A stretch of DNA of 7,748 nucleotides from Frondihabitans sp. (GCA_025464735.1 JAODMX010000273.1:1-7748); one strand, 5' to 3'. Positions 1-5,872 are shown, counted from the first letter of the stretch. A program made the numbers and translations. The notes: generated by a model not told the origin, from the sequence alone.

Positions 1-1376
1 GAGCGGTCCTGGGTGCGGCGCGGAGTCGGCACGACGTCGTCGAGACCGTCGAGGGAGGCGAGGAATCGGTTCTTCTCGCGCTCGAAGACCTCGGGATCCG
101 ACTCGAGATCGAATGCTCCGGAGAGGAAGTTCTCCGGGCTGGAGTTCTCTTCGAGGCGCCGCACGAGATAGCTGATCGCCGAATCGAACTCGTGTGGGTG
201 GACCACGGGCGTGTAGAGCAGCAGGCTGCCGACCTCGGCACGGACCGCCTGCGCCTGGGCCGTGGCCATACCGAGCAGCATCTCGAAGTCGACCCGGTTG
301 GTCACCATGTTCTGCTTGGCGAGGTTCCAGGCGTAGGCGACATCGAACAGGTTGTGACCGGCGACGCCGACCTTGACGACGGCCGCATTGTCGGGCACGA
401 GGGCCCAGTTCACCATCCGCTTGTAGTTGGTGTCGGTCTCCTGTTTCGACGGCCAGGTCGCGAGCGGCCAGCCGTGCACGACGGAGTCGACGCGCTCCAT
501 CGCGAGGTTCGCCCCCTTCACGATGCGCACCTTGATCGGGGCGCCTCCGCGGAGCACGCGGGCGCGTGACCACTCGGTGAGCAACTGCAGCGAGCCGTAC
601 GCGTCAGGCAGATAGGCCTGGAGCACGATGCCGGCCTCGAGGGTCAACATCTCGGGGGAATCAAGGATCCTTGTGAAGACATCGATCGTCAGGTCGAGAT
701 CGTGGTACTCCTCCATGTCGAGGTTGATGAACTTGGTCGTGCCCGCCGACCGGGCCAACTCGTAGAGCGGCAGCAGTCGCTCGACGAGGCGGTCGCTCGT
801 CTCCTCGAAGGCCCAGAGCGAGAGCTGACTGGCGACCGCGCTGACCTTGATGGAGACGTAGTCGACGTCATCGCGGGCGAGAAGGGCGCGGGTGCCTTCG
901 AGGCGACGGTCGGACTCGGCGTCGCCGAGGACGGCCTCGCCGAGGAGGTTGAGGTTGAGGCGCGCGCCATCGGCCCGGAGTTTCTCGAGGCTGCGGCCGA
1001 GCCGAGCCGGAGTCGCGTCGACGATGAGGTGCTCGACCATCCGCCGCAGGGCCGCTCGGGCCATCGGGACGGTCGGCCAGGGTGCTCCCGACGCTAGGCC
1101 GCCACCCGCGGCGATCGCACCCCGGAGGTACCACGGCAAGAACTTGGGGATCGAGTGGCTCAGCTCTTCGAGACTGCGCGCGGCCACGTGCAGGTCTTCG
1201 GGCCGGACCACGCGATCGACGAAGCCGAGCGTGAAGTCGAGACCCTCGGGATCGCGGAGCACACCCGCGAGCCGCTGCGCGGAGGGGTCGACTTTGACCT
1301 CCCTGGTCGAGTCGAGCCAACGGCGAACGGTCTCGATGGTCTCGTGGGCGAGGTCAGCGGAGCGCACGTCGGACAT
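1..1376 (-). CDS. putA: Bifunctional proline dehydrogenase / glutamate-semialdehyde dehydrogenase PutA (N-terminal part, runs off window)
   Basis: Only the first 458 codons are visible; the frame stays open to the left edge. PutA oxidises proline to pyrroline-5-carboxylate with FAD, then (in the part outside the window) oxidises glutamate semialdehyde to glutamate with NAD+. The visible part is an N-terminal helical arm followed by the proline dehydrogenase barrel. Family motifs are NLLGEAVLGD (about residues 142-152), DYVSIKVSAV (172-181), NLDMEEYHDLDLT (218-230), VRIVKGANLAME (283-294), and HPHEFDSAISYLVRRLEEN (393-411), whose Arg pair 406/407 matches the proline-carboxylate-binding pair of E. 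coli PutA. The protein starts directly with the helical arm, with no ribbon-helix-helix DNA-binding domain as in E. coli PutA, so regulation must come from elsewhere. The divergent MarR gene is the natural candidate. The ATG at 1376 is chosen because a -10 element lies 6 nt before it and no Shine-Dalgarno is seen. Bifunctionality is inferred from family resemblance, since the dehydrogenase half is not visible. Confidence 0.93.
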   Translation of the reverse strand, partial: MSDVRSADLAHETIETVRRWLDSTREVKVDPSAQRLAGVLRDPEGLDFTLGFVDRVVRPEDLHVAARSLEELSHSIPKFLPWYLRGAIAAGGGLASGAPWPTVPMARAALRRMVEHLIVDATPARLGRSLEKLRADGARLNLNLLGEAVLGDAESDRRLEGTRALLARDDVDYVSIKVSAVASQLSLWAFEETSDRLVERLLPLYELARSAGTTKFINLDMEEYHDLDLTIDVFTRILDSPEMLTLEAGIVLQAYLPDAYGSLQLLTEWSRARVLRGGAPIKVRIVKGANLAMERVDSVVHGWPLATWPSKQETDTNYKRMVNWALVPDNAAVVKVGVAGHNLFDVAYAWNLAKQNMVTNRVDFEMLLGMATAQAQAVRAEVGSLLLYTPVVHPHEFDSAISYLVRRLEENSSPENFLSGAFDLESDPEVFEREKNRFLASLDGLDDVVPTPRRTQDR

Positions 1377-1388
1377 GATTCGAGGATA
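1377..1388 (-). promoter_or_regulatory. Leaderless putA promoter, -10 element TATCCT
   Basis: On the minus strand TATCCT (1388-1383) is followed by exactly 6 nt and then the putA ATG at 1376, which puts the expected transcription start at or next to the A of the ATG. No Shine-Dalgarno is visible. No TTGACA-like -35 is present at 17 bp spacing; that position is occupied by the -10 hexamer of the divergent marR promoter. Confidence 0.55.
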
Positions 1389-1405
1389 AGCCGCGAGTCC
1401 GTCTC

Positions 1406-1417
1406 TACACTGGGCGA
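1406..1417 (+). promoter_or_regulatory. Leaderless marR promoter, -10 element TACACT
   Basis: TACACT (1406-1411) is followed by 6 nt and the ATG at 1418, the same geometry as the putA promoter on the other strand. The two hexamers are separated by 17 bp, so each lies where the other's -35 element would be. RNA polymerase should not be able to occupy both at once. An imperfect 11-bp palindrome centred on 1400 (1395-1405, GAG/CTC ends) sits between them and could be part of an operator, but it is too short to rely on. Confidence 0.5.
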
Positions 1418-1888
1418 ATGGCCGAGCAGCTCACCCAGGATGACTGGGCCGTCTGGGATGCGTTCTATGCGATGCGTCGACGGCTCGATCGCGCCCTCGA
1501 AGTGCAGCTGCAGGAAGGGTCGGGAGTCTCGGCTCCGGAGTACGAGATCCTTGCCGGGCTTGGCCGCAGCCCCGACCGACGACTGCGAGTCCGTGACATC
1601 GGCGAGACGATCGGCTGGGAGAAGAGCCGGGTCAGTCATCAGCTCACCCGAATGGAGAAGCGTGGGCTCGTCCGGCGGAGCGACTGCGACCTGGACGGGC
1701 GGGGCACCTGGGTCGAGCTGACCGCAGACGGGCGCCGGGCGATGCTCGAGTCGAGCCGGGGCCACAACGAGGCGATCAAGAAGTACTTCGTCGACGTGGT
1801 CGGCGACGAAGCGGAGACCCTGCGAGACGTCTCGCAGCGGATCCTCGCCGCGCTCAACGCCGACGCGCCGCCCTGCCACGAGTCCTGA
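1418..1888 (+). CDS. MarR-family winged-helix transcriptional regulator
   Basis: This 156-residue protein has the usual length for MarR. N-terminal helices involved in dimerisation (about 5-35) precede a winged helix-turn-helix (about 55-110). The segment RVRDIGETIGWEKSRVSHQLTRM contains the recognition helix (about 69-80). The wing carries the MarR signature D-x-D-G-R-G followed by VELTADGR (91-106). Such proteins act as dimers that usually repress their own promoter and a neighbour and are released by a small ligand. It is divergent from putA with fully overlapping promoters, so control of putA and autoregulation is the simplest reading. The ligand (possibly proline or pyrroline-5-carboxylate) is speculation. 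It converges on the downstream DNA glycosylase gene with 24 bp between stop codons. The start is chosen from the 6-nt spacing to the -10 and the full family N-terminus. Confidence 0.9.
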   Translation: MAEQLTQDDWAVWDAFYAMRRRLDRALEVQLQEGSGVSAPEYEILAGLGRSPDRRLRVRDIGETIGWEKSRVSHQLTRMEKRGLVRRSDCDLDGRGTWVELTADGRRAMLESSRGHNEAIKKYFVDVVGDEAETLRDVSQRILAALNADAPPCHES

Positions 1889-1916
1889 GCGGCGCTCGGA
1901 GGGGTGAGTCGCTCAG
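1885..1916. terminator. Inverted repeat between convergent genes, possible bidirectional terminator
   Basis: CTGAGCG (1885-1891) and CGCTCAG (1910-1916) form a perfect 7-bp inverted repeat with an 18-nt loop. The TGA stop of marR (1886-1888) lies in one arm and the TGA of the facing glycosylase gene (1913-1915) in the other. A competing short hairpin, CTGAGC/GCTCGG with a GGC loop (1885-1899, one G-U pair), is also possible. There is no T-tract on either strand, so termination activity is only a suggestion from position and symmetry. Confidence 0.35.
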
Positions 1917-2860
1917 TGACCGCGGTGATCCTGGATGGTCATTCGCGGGCCGAACTTCGGCTTGGTGAAACCGCTCGAACCGATGAGGCGCATCACGCGC
2001 TCGCGATTGCCGCGCCACGGCTCCAGCAGCTCGAGCATGCCGTCGTCGTCGACCGGCTTGCCGATGAGAGCCCAGCCGACCAGTGCCGGCAGGTGGTAGT
2101 CGCCGACGCTCGGTGAGTCGGGGTCGCCGTGGGCGCGTTGGCTCGTCTCGGCCGCGGTCCAGACGCCCACCCCGACGATGGAACGTAAACGCGACTGGAT
2201 TCTGTCGCCCCCGCGGCCGAGATCGAGCGTGCGTTCGAGGGCGTCGGCCACCGCGCACACCCGCATCACGGTGGCGGAACGCTGCGGGCCGACACCGGCG
2301 CGGTGCCAGTCCCAGCTCGGGATCTTCTTCCAGGTCGCCGCGGCGGGCGGCACGGTGAGCCCCACGGGTGCCGGACCGGGCGCCACCTCGCCGTACTTCC
2401 GCAGCAGCCAGCGCCACGCACCCCAGGCCTCACGGCTGGTGACCTTCTGCTCGAGGACCGCCGGGACGAGCATCTGGACGACCTGGTTGGCGCGGGTGAG
2501 TCGTAGGCCGGGCAGGCGCCGTCGCGCATCGGCGAGAAATGGGTTACCGGAGACATCGAGAGTCGACCAGTCGTCGCCGTGACCGAGCATCTCGGGCAGC
2601 GCGCCGATCAGCCACTCGGCGCCGGGCCCCCACGCAGCCGCCTCCACCGACGAAGTGCGCTGCGTCACGCGAAGCGTTCCGGCGCCGTGCGGTGTCTGGA
2701 CACCGCGCCAGATCGAGCCGTCGACGACTCGGAAGCTGGGGTCGCCGGTGCCGCGCATGAGGCTGCGGAGCGTTCGCCCTGCGTCTACCTGCTGCGCGGG
2801 CGCATAGACGGTCGTGATCGGCGGCTGCTGCCCGAGGGCGACTGCGGGGCTCCACGACAT
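1913..2860 (-). CDS. HhH-GPD superfamily DNA glycosylase, AlkA-type (3-methyladenine DNA glycosylase II-like)
   Basis: A base-excision repair glycosylase of 315 residues, slightly longer than E. coli AlkA (282). The HhH-GPD core is recognisable: a helical segment LVPAVLEQKVTSREAW (131-146), then the helix-hairpin-helix LRSIVGVGVWTA (225-236), then GDPDSPSVGDYHLP (245-258). The Asp of VGD (D254) aligns with the catalytic aspartate of AlkA. There is no C-terminal four-cysteine iron-sulphur cluster, which excludes the Nth/MutY branch. The N-terminal ~110 residues are less distinctive and may correspond to AlkA's N-terminal domain. Expected role: removing alkylated purines from DNA; the exact substrate cannot be read from sequence. 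It lies 50 bp downstream of the GntR pair on the same strand but has its own -10 element, so it is probably a separate transcription unit. ATG at 2860 is supported by the 6-nt spacing to that -10. Confidence 0.83.
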   Translation of the reverse strand: MSWSPAVALGQQPPITTVYAPAQQVDAGRTLRSLMRGTGDPSFRVVDGSIWRGVQTPHGAGTLRVTQRTSSVEAAAWGPGAEWLIGALPEMLGHGDDWSTLDVSGNPFLADARRRLPGLRLTRANQVVQMLVPAVLEQKVTSREAWGAWRWLLRKYGEVAPGPAPVGLTVPPAAATWKKIPSWDWHRAGVGPQRSATVMRVCAVADALERTLDLGRGGDRIQSRLRSIVGVGVWTAAETSQRAHGDPDSPSVGDYHLPALVGWALIGKPVDDDGMLELLEPWRGNRERVMRLIGSSGFTKPKFGPRMTIQDHRGH

Positions 2861-2872
2861 GCCGCAATGCTA
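2861..2872 (-). promoter_or_regulatory. Leaderless promoter of the DNA glycosylase gene, -10 element TAGCAT
   Basis: On the minus strand TAGCAT (2872-2867) is followed by 6 nt and the ATG at 2860. No Shine-Dalgarno precedes the start. No convincing -35 is seen. The spacing matches the putA, marR, trhO and acuI promoters in this window. Confidence 0.5.
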
Positions 2873-2880
2873 AGCAGACC

Positions 2881-2897
2881 GTCGGACACTCGCCGAC
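2881..2897. repeat. Short inverted repeat between GntR regulator gene and glycosylase gene
   Basis: GTCGG (2881-2885) and CCGAC (2893-2897) form a perfect 5-bp stem with a 7-nt loop. On the minus strand it lies just after the stop of the second GntR gene (2911) and just upstream of the glycosylase -10 (2872-2867). It could be a weak terminator of the regulator pair or an operator over the -35 region. It has no T-tract and is short, so chance is possible. Confidence 0.25.
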
Positions 2898-2910
2898 CAC
2901 GCGCCGCACC

Positions 2911-3594
2911 TCAGCCGCGTGAGGCGCCCGCGGCGCGCGCGGCCACGAAGGTCGTCAGCGCCGAGGCGACTCGATCGGGGTCGCCTCCGCGAGAGCCCCG
3001 CAGGATCTCGATGGTCACCCGATCAAGATCGCCAGACACCTCTTCGCCCGGCCTCACCTGCTCGACCTCGACGGATCGGAAGAAGAACTCCAGACGCAGC
3101 TCGACCTCGGCGACCGCGGCCAAGAGCACGGCGTTGCCGGAACGCCCTGCGAAGAATGCGAGGAGGTCGTCGTCGGCGGCGGGAGCGCCGCCGCTCGCAC
3201 CGCTCGCCTGCGCCATAGCGCCAGCCCGCGCAACCGCCGCCTCCAGCGCGCCGAGGTCTGCGTCGGTCAGGCTCGGCACCACCTCGCCCACCAATGCGGC
3301 CTGCAGACTGCGGTAGACCTCCAGCGCGTCGCTCAGATCAGCCGGGCTGGGCAGCGCCACCCGAGTGAAGCGGTTCGGCTCCATCTCGACCAACCCGGCC
3401 TCCGCCAGCCGCTCGAGGGCCGTGCGAATGGGGGTTCGGGAGACACCGAGCCAGGCGATGAGTTCTTCGTCGTGAAGACGTTCTCCCGGGGTGAGCGTGC
3501 CGTCGAGAATGGCGGTAAGGATCCGTCTTCTCACGCCCTCGCTCAACAGCTCGCGGGCTTTCTCGGGCCTAACCCGAACGGGAATCGGGGTCAT
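2911..3594 (-). CDS. GntR-family transcriptional regulator, second of a tandem pair
   Basis: A 227-residue protein with an N-terminal GntR winged helix (about 14-80), including LDGTLTPGERLHDEELIAWLG (30-50) and the recognition helix around VSRTPIRTALERLAEAGL (51-68), then wing PNRFTRVAL. A C-terminal all-helical ligand domain (about 88-220) resembles the FCD type. It begins by overlapping the stop of the upstream regulator by ATGA, so it is probably translationally coupled. It shares about two thirds identity with that regulator over the DNA-binding domain, including the PIPV stretch at the N-terminus. In the usual FCD motif D-x3-H-x8-N only Asp and Asn remain (D141, N154); Leu replaces His. 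The only histidine in the protein is H41, in the DNA-binding domain, so the classical FCD metal site appears absent. The frame continues open upstream to about 4122, but that region is antisense-free coding for the paralogue in another frame. Target and ligand are unknown. Confidence 0.85.
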   Translation of the reverse strand: MTPIPVRVRPEKARELLSEGVRRRILTAILDGTLTPGERLHDEELIAWLGVSRTPIRTALERLAEAGLVEMEPNRFTRVALPSPADLSDALEVYRSLQAALVGEVVPSLTDADLGALEAAVARAGAMAQASGASGGAPAADDDLLAFFAGRSGNAVLLAAVAEVELRLEFFFRSVEVEQVRPGEEVSGDLDRVTIEILRGSRGGDPDRVASALTTFVAARAAGASRG

Positions 3595-4259
3595 CGAGCG
3601 GCACCCACGAGCACACCGCGGTCGCCGATGCGGCGAAAGATCGTTTCGGCAGCAACGACGTCTCGGGCATCGACCGCGGCAGCGAGGCCTTCGAAGACGC
3701 CCTCCAGGAACGCCTGGTCGAGACGACTCCCTTGCCGCGCGAGCTGAAACCGCAGCGAGGACCCGAAGCGGAGGCACAGGTCGACGAGGAGGTCGTTGCC
3801 GGAGAGCCGGCTCATGTAGGCGAGGGCTTCTCGCATCGTGGCGACGCAGGGACCGGCATCGGCCCCACCATGACTTCGGCAGGCGCGCGCGGCACGCTCG
3901 AAGCGCGCCCGGCACTCGATCGCCTCGCCAGCAGTGCAGTTTGCGAAAGCCAGTCGTGCCGAGAGAGCCCAGAGTGCGGACATCACCTGGAGAGAGTGCG
4001 CGATGCCGGCGGGTGACACCAGCGAGACGCGGGTGTACCGATTGGGCTTCGACTCGATCAGCCTCATCTCTTCGAGACGATCGAGAGCGAGTCGAATCGG
4101 CGTGCGCGAGACCCCGAACCACTCCTGCAGGTCGGTGTCTCGAAGTCGTTCCCCGGGCTCGAACGTGCCATCGAGGATGCCCTCGAAGAGTCGATCGAAG
4201 ACCGCATCCTTTCGCAATTGCCGCTGGACTCCGTCGCCCGCACCCACTGGAATCGGCAT
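3591..4259 (-). CDS. GntR-family transcriptional regulator, first of a tandem pair
   Basis: A 222-residue protein with a GntR winged helix at about 17-80: ILDGTFEPGERLRDTDL (28-44), recognition helix region VSRTPIRLALDRLEEM (50-65), wing PNRYTRVSL (72-80). A helical C-terminal domain of FCD-like size follows (about 85-215). The helix ending in SGN (153-155) lacks both the Asp and the His of the FCD metal site (Met and Leu instead). The two histidines present (88 and 130) are not at canonical positions. The gene is divergent from trhO across an 84-bp AT-rich gap and overlaps the next GntR gene by 4 bp. Unlike most starts in the window, this one has a good Shine-Dalgarno (AGAAGGGGAG) right before the ATG at 4259, so it makes a leadered mRNA. 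The pair probably forms one operon. Whether the two act as homodimers or a heterodimer, and on what, cannot be told from sequence. Confidence 0.86.
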   Translation of the reverse strand: MPIPVGAGDGVQRQLRKDAVFDRLFEGILDGTFEPGERLRDTDLQEWFGVSRTPIRLALDRLEEMRLIESKPNRYTRVSLVSPAGIAHSLQVMSALWALSARLAFANCTAGEAIECRARFERAARACRSHGGADAGPCVATMREALAYMSRLSGNDLLVDLCLRFGSSLRFQLARQGSRLDQAFLEGVFEGLAAAVDARDVVAAETIFRRIGDRGVLVGAAR

Positions 4260-4261
4260 GT

Positions 4262-4271
4262 CTCCCCTTCT
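4262..4271 (-). promoter_or_regulatory. Strong Shine-Dalgarno of the first GntR gene
   Basis: On the minus strand AGAAGGGGAG ends 2 nt before the ATG (the GGGG core is 4 nt away). It resembles the anti-SD complement AGAAAGGAGG and fixes the start at 4259. It contrasts with the leaderless-type starts of the neighbours. Together with the pfkA site it is one of only two clear Shine-Dalgarno sequences in the window. Confidence 0.6.
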
Positions 4272-4331
4272 AGCTATTTCACATAAACATATCAGAAGGG
4301 ATACGAATCACCAGGAAATCTCTTCCCGACT
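4272..4331. promoter_or_regulatory. AT-rich intergenic control region of the GntR pair, with candidate operator
   Basis: This stretch is clearly more AT-rich than anything else in the window. On the minus strand it offers a possible -10, TATGTT (4292-4287 area), with a poor -35 (CTGGTG) 17 bp upstream. An imperfect 18-bp palindrome spans 4288-4305: TATC and GATA half-sites separated by 6 bp, with 5 of 6 outer pairs matching. Autoregulatory GntR proteins usually bind short palindromes in such positions, so this is the best operator candidate. It does not match the common FCD-type consensus closely. Confidence 0.35.
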
Positions 4332-4343
4332 TAGACTCTCGGG
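4332..4343 (+). promoter_or_regulatory. Leaderless trhO promoter, -10 element TAGACT
   Basis: TAGACT (4332-4337) is followed by 6 nt (CTCGGG) and the GTG start at 4344. No Shine-Dalgarno is present at a useful distance and there is no clear -35. The spacing is identical to the other leaderless candidates, and it is the main argument for the GTG start. Confidence 0.55.
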
Positions 4344-5219
4344 GTGGCCGTTCCGAAGATCCTGCTGTTCTACGTCTTCACGCCCCTCCCCGACCCCGAC
4401 GCGATCCGTCTGTGGCAGCGCGATCTGTGCGAATCGCTGGGTCTCAAGGGCCGGATCCTTCTCTCCAAGCAGGGCATCAACGGCACCGTCGGCGGCGAGC
4501 TTTCCGACGTCAAGCGCTACCTCCGCAAGACACGCGAATATCCCGCCTTCAAAGGCCTGGACGTGAAGTGGAGCGAGGGCACGGGAGACGACTTCCCGAA
4601 GCTGAGCGTCAAAGTGCGCGACGAGATCGTCAGCTTCGGAGCGCCCGGCGAGCTCCGGGTCGATGAGCACGGCGTCGTCGGAGGCGGGACGAAACTCGAC
4701 CCCGACCAACTGCACGAGTTGACGAAGAAGAAAGACGTCACGTTCTTCGACGGCCGCAACCGCTTCGAGGCTCAGATCGGTCGATTCGCCGGGGCCGTCG
4801 TGCCCGAGGTCCAGAACACGCGCGAGTTCGTCGCCGAGCTCGACTCGGGGCGCTACGACCACCTGAAAGACCAGCCGGTCGTCACCTACTGCACCGGCGG
4901 CATCCGCTGCGAGGTCCTGTCGTCGCTCATGATCGATCGCGGGTTCCAGGAGGTCTACCAGCTCGACGGTGGCATCGCCCGGTACGGCGAGCGCTTCGGC
5001 GACGACGGTCTCTGGGAGGGCTCCCTCTACGTGTTCGACCGGAGGGGCTCGATCGACTTCACCGACCACGCGGCCGTCCTCGGCTCCTGCGTCGGCTGTG
5101 GCTCCGCGACGTCGAAGATGCAGAACTGCCGCGATCCGCAGTGCCGGGAACAGCTCGTCGTGTGCCCCGAGTGCGCAGCATCAGCTCCACCGTGCGCCCA
5201 GCACGCGGCGGCAGCGTAG
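4344..5219 (+). CDS. trhO: tRNA uridine(34) hydroxylase TrhO (rhodanese-related, UPF0176/YceA family)
   Basis: A 291-residue protein. TrhO uses oxygen to hydroxylate U34 in the anticodon of certain tRNAs to 5-hydroxyuridine, the first step toward mo5U/cmo5U-type wobble bases. An N-terminal acylphosphatase-like alpha/beta domain (about 5-95, with [16 protein letters not shown] at 36-51) is followed by a rhodanese domain (about 120-220). The rhodanese part has [15 protein letters not shown] (134-148) and the active loop YCTGGIRCE (182-190) with catalytic Cys183. A C-terminal cysteine cluster follows (C249, C252, C262, C267, C274, C277, C284), typical of this family and probably a zinc-binding tail. 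The start is GTG, chosen because the family N-terminus begins here and a -10 lies 6 nt upstream. The gene is divergent from the GntR pair and converges on the small membrane-protein gene. Function is taken from the family's characterised E. coli and B. subtilis members. Confidence 0.92.
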   Translation: MAVPKILLFYVFTPLPDPDAIRLWQRDLCESLGLKGRILLSKQGINGTVGGELSDVKRYLRKTREYPAFKGLDVKWSEGTGDDFPKLSVKVRDEIVSFGAPGELRVDEHGVVGGGTKLDPDQLHELTKKKDVTFFDGRNRFEAQIGRFAGAVVPEVQNTREFVAELDSGRYDHLKDQPVVTYCTGGIRCEVLSSLMIDRGFQEVYQLDGGIARYGERFGDDGLWEGSLYVFDRRGSIDFTDHAAVLGSCVGCGSATSKMQNCRDPQCREQLVVCPECAASAPPCAQHAAAA

Positions 5220-5220
5220 G

Positions 5221-5239
5221 GCCCCCGCCTCTCAGGGGC
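5221..5239. terminator. Candidate hairpin between convergent trhO and membrane-protein genes
   Basis: GCCCC (5221-5225) and GGGGC (5235-5239) form a 5-bp all-GC stem with a 9-nt loop. It lies 1 nt after the trhO stop and contains the stop of the opposing gene (5232-5234) in its loop. No T-tract follows on either strand. Only position and GC content support a terminator role. Confidence 0.3.
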
Positions 5240-5834
5240 AGCTGACCTGGTCTCCCGACTGCGTGAGGTACTGCCCTGGCCCGACGAAAGAGCACTGCTG
5301 CGCCAACGACGCCTCGTAGCGGAGGTACGAGATACCGATCGACCCCGCGACGATCAGACTGGCGATCGAGACCAGGATCCCGATGAAGCCGAAGAGACCG
5401 GACAGACCGACCTCGCGCGAGCGGCGGAGCGAGAAGATCGCGATGAAGAGTCCGACGATGCCGACGACGGCACCCACCACGATGGACACGATGCCGGATG
5501 TCTTCCCGGGGTCGCGACCCTCGTAGTCATCCGGGTAGTCGTCCCCCACTGGAGGCCCGAAGCGCTCAAAGAGAGGCTCGATCTCACCATCGGCGGCGCT
5601 CGGCTCTCCGACGAGTTCACCGAAGAGCGGCCGGGGGACCCCTGGATCTCCGGGGTTTTCTGACGAGGGAAGGCTCGCGACCGTAATCGGCCCGTCAGCC
5701 TTTGGAGCGAACACGGGCGGGGGTGCCACCGGTGGCGGACCGACGGGGCTGGCTGCACCAGCCGCATCGGCAGACGTCGACGCCCCGCGCCGAAAACGGG
5801 CGAGTGCCGGATCGTGGTCGTGAGAGGTCGACAT
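5232..5834 (-). CDS. Hypothetical proline-rich protein with two membrane segments
   Basis: A 200-residue protein I do not recognise as a named family. Residues 1-110 are polar and low-complexity: a His/Asp start (MSTSHDHD), a Pro-rich stretch (about 30-45, GPPPVAPPP), then acidic patches (GDDYPDDYEGRD, 97-108). Two hydrophobic helices follow: about 113-135 (GIVSIVVGAVVGIVGLFIAIF) and about 144-169, joined by the basic loop SLRRSREVG (135-143). The positive-inside rule places that loop, which lies between the two segments, in the cytoplasm, so the N-terminal region would face outward unless the topology is unusual; the orientation is unresolved. The C-terminal tail (170-200) holds two cysteines, C181 and C199, that could form a disulphide if extracellular. 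The overall layout recalls the small DUF4190-like membrane proteins of actinobacteria, but the match is by eye only. The upstream frame remains open far into pfkA antisense; ATG 5834 is preferred because a -10 lies 7 nt before it. Confidence 0.72.
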   Translation of the reverse strand: MSTSHDHDPALARFRRGASTSADAAGAASPVGPPPVAPPPVFAPKADGPITVASLPSSENPGDPGVPRPLFGELVGEPSAADGEIEPLFERFGPPVGDDYPDDYEGRDPGKTSGIVSIVVGAVVGIVGLFIAIFSLRRSREVGLSGLFGFIGILVSIASLIVAGSIGISYLRYEASLAQQCSFVGPGQYLTQSGDQVSCP

Positions 5835-5847
5835 CGACTCGACCCTA
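5835..5847 (-). promoter_or_regulatory. Probable leaderless promoter of the membrane-protein gene, -10 element TAGGGT
   Basis: On the minus strand TAGGGT (5847-5842) is followed by 7 nt and ATG 5834. This is one nucleotide longer than the other leaderless candidates but still compatible with transcription starting at or just before the ATG. No Shine-Dalgarno at proper distance and no clear -35. Confidence 0.4.
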
Positions 5848-5857
5848 TTACCTCGGT

Positions 5858-5872
5858 GGGCCATGATGGTCC
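5858..5872. repeat. Imperfect 15-bp palindrome in the pfkA divergent intergenic region
   Basis: The sequence GGGCCATGATGGTCC is symmetric about 5865 except for one position per half (CCAT-G-ATGG core is perfect). It lies upstream of the membrane-protein -10 and could be an operator, but no regulator in the window can be tied to it. Confidence 0.2.

Noticed and set aside
192..1389. Several plus-strand open frames of 125-188 codons across the left end
   Set aside because: They are antisense to putA, whose minus-strand frame carries clear proline dehydrogenase motifs for 458 codons. The plus-strand translations are Arg/Gly/Ala-rich with no recognisable domain.
1160..1879. A 239-codon minus-strand frame opposite marR and the putA start
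   Set aside because: It is antisense to the well-supported MarR gene; long antisense frames are expected in GC-rich DNA.
1889..1912. Classical intrinsic terminators with T-tracts
   Set aside because: No hairpin in any intergenic space is followed by a run of T on the relevant strand, so terminator calls are kept at low confidence.
3595..4122. An N-terminal extension of the second GntR protein (403 codons in total)
   Set aside because: The extension is Arg-rich out-of-frame translation of the first GntR gene. The internal ATG at 3594 gives a normal-length GntR protein and the ATGA overlap.
3491..4273. A 260-codon plus-strand frame over the first GntR gene
   Set aside because: It is antisense to a gene with clear domain motifs and a Shine-Dalgarno; its own translation is low-complexity Arg-rich.
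4308..5069. A 253-codon minus-strand frame opposite trhO
   Set aside because: Its product looks like a normal-composition protein, but it mirrors trhO codons (same phase shadow), and trhO has conserved catalytic motifs.
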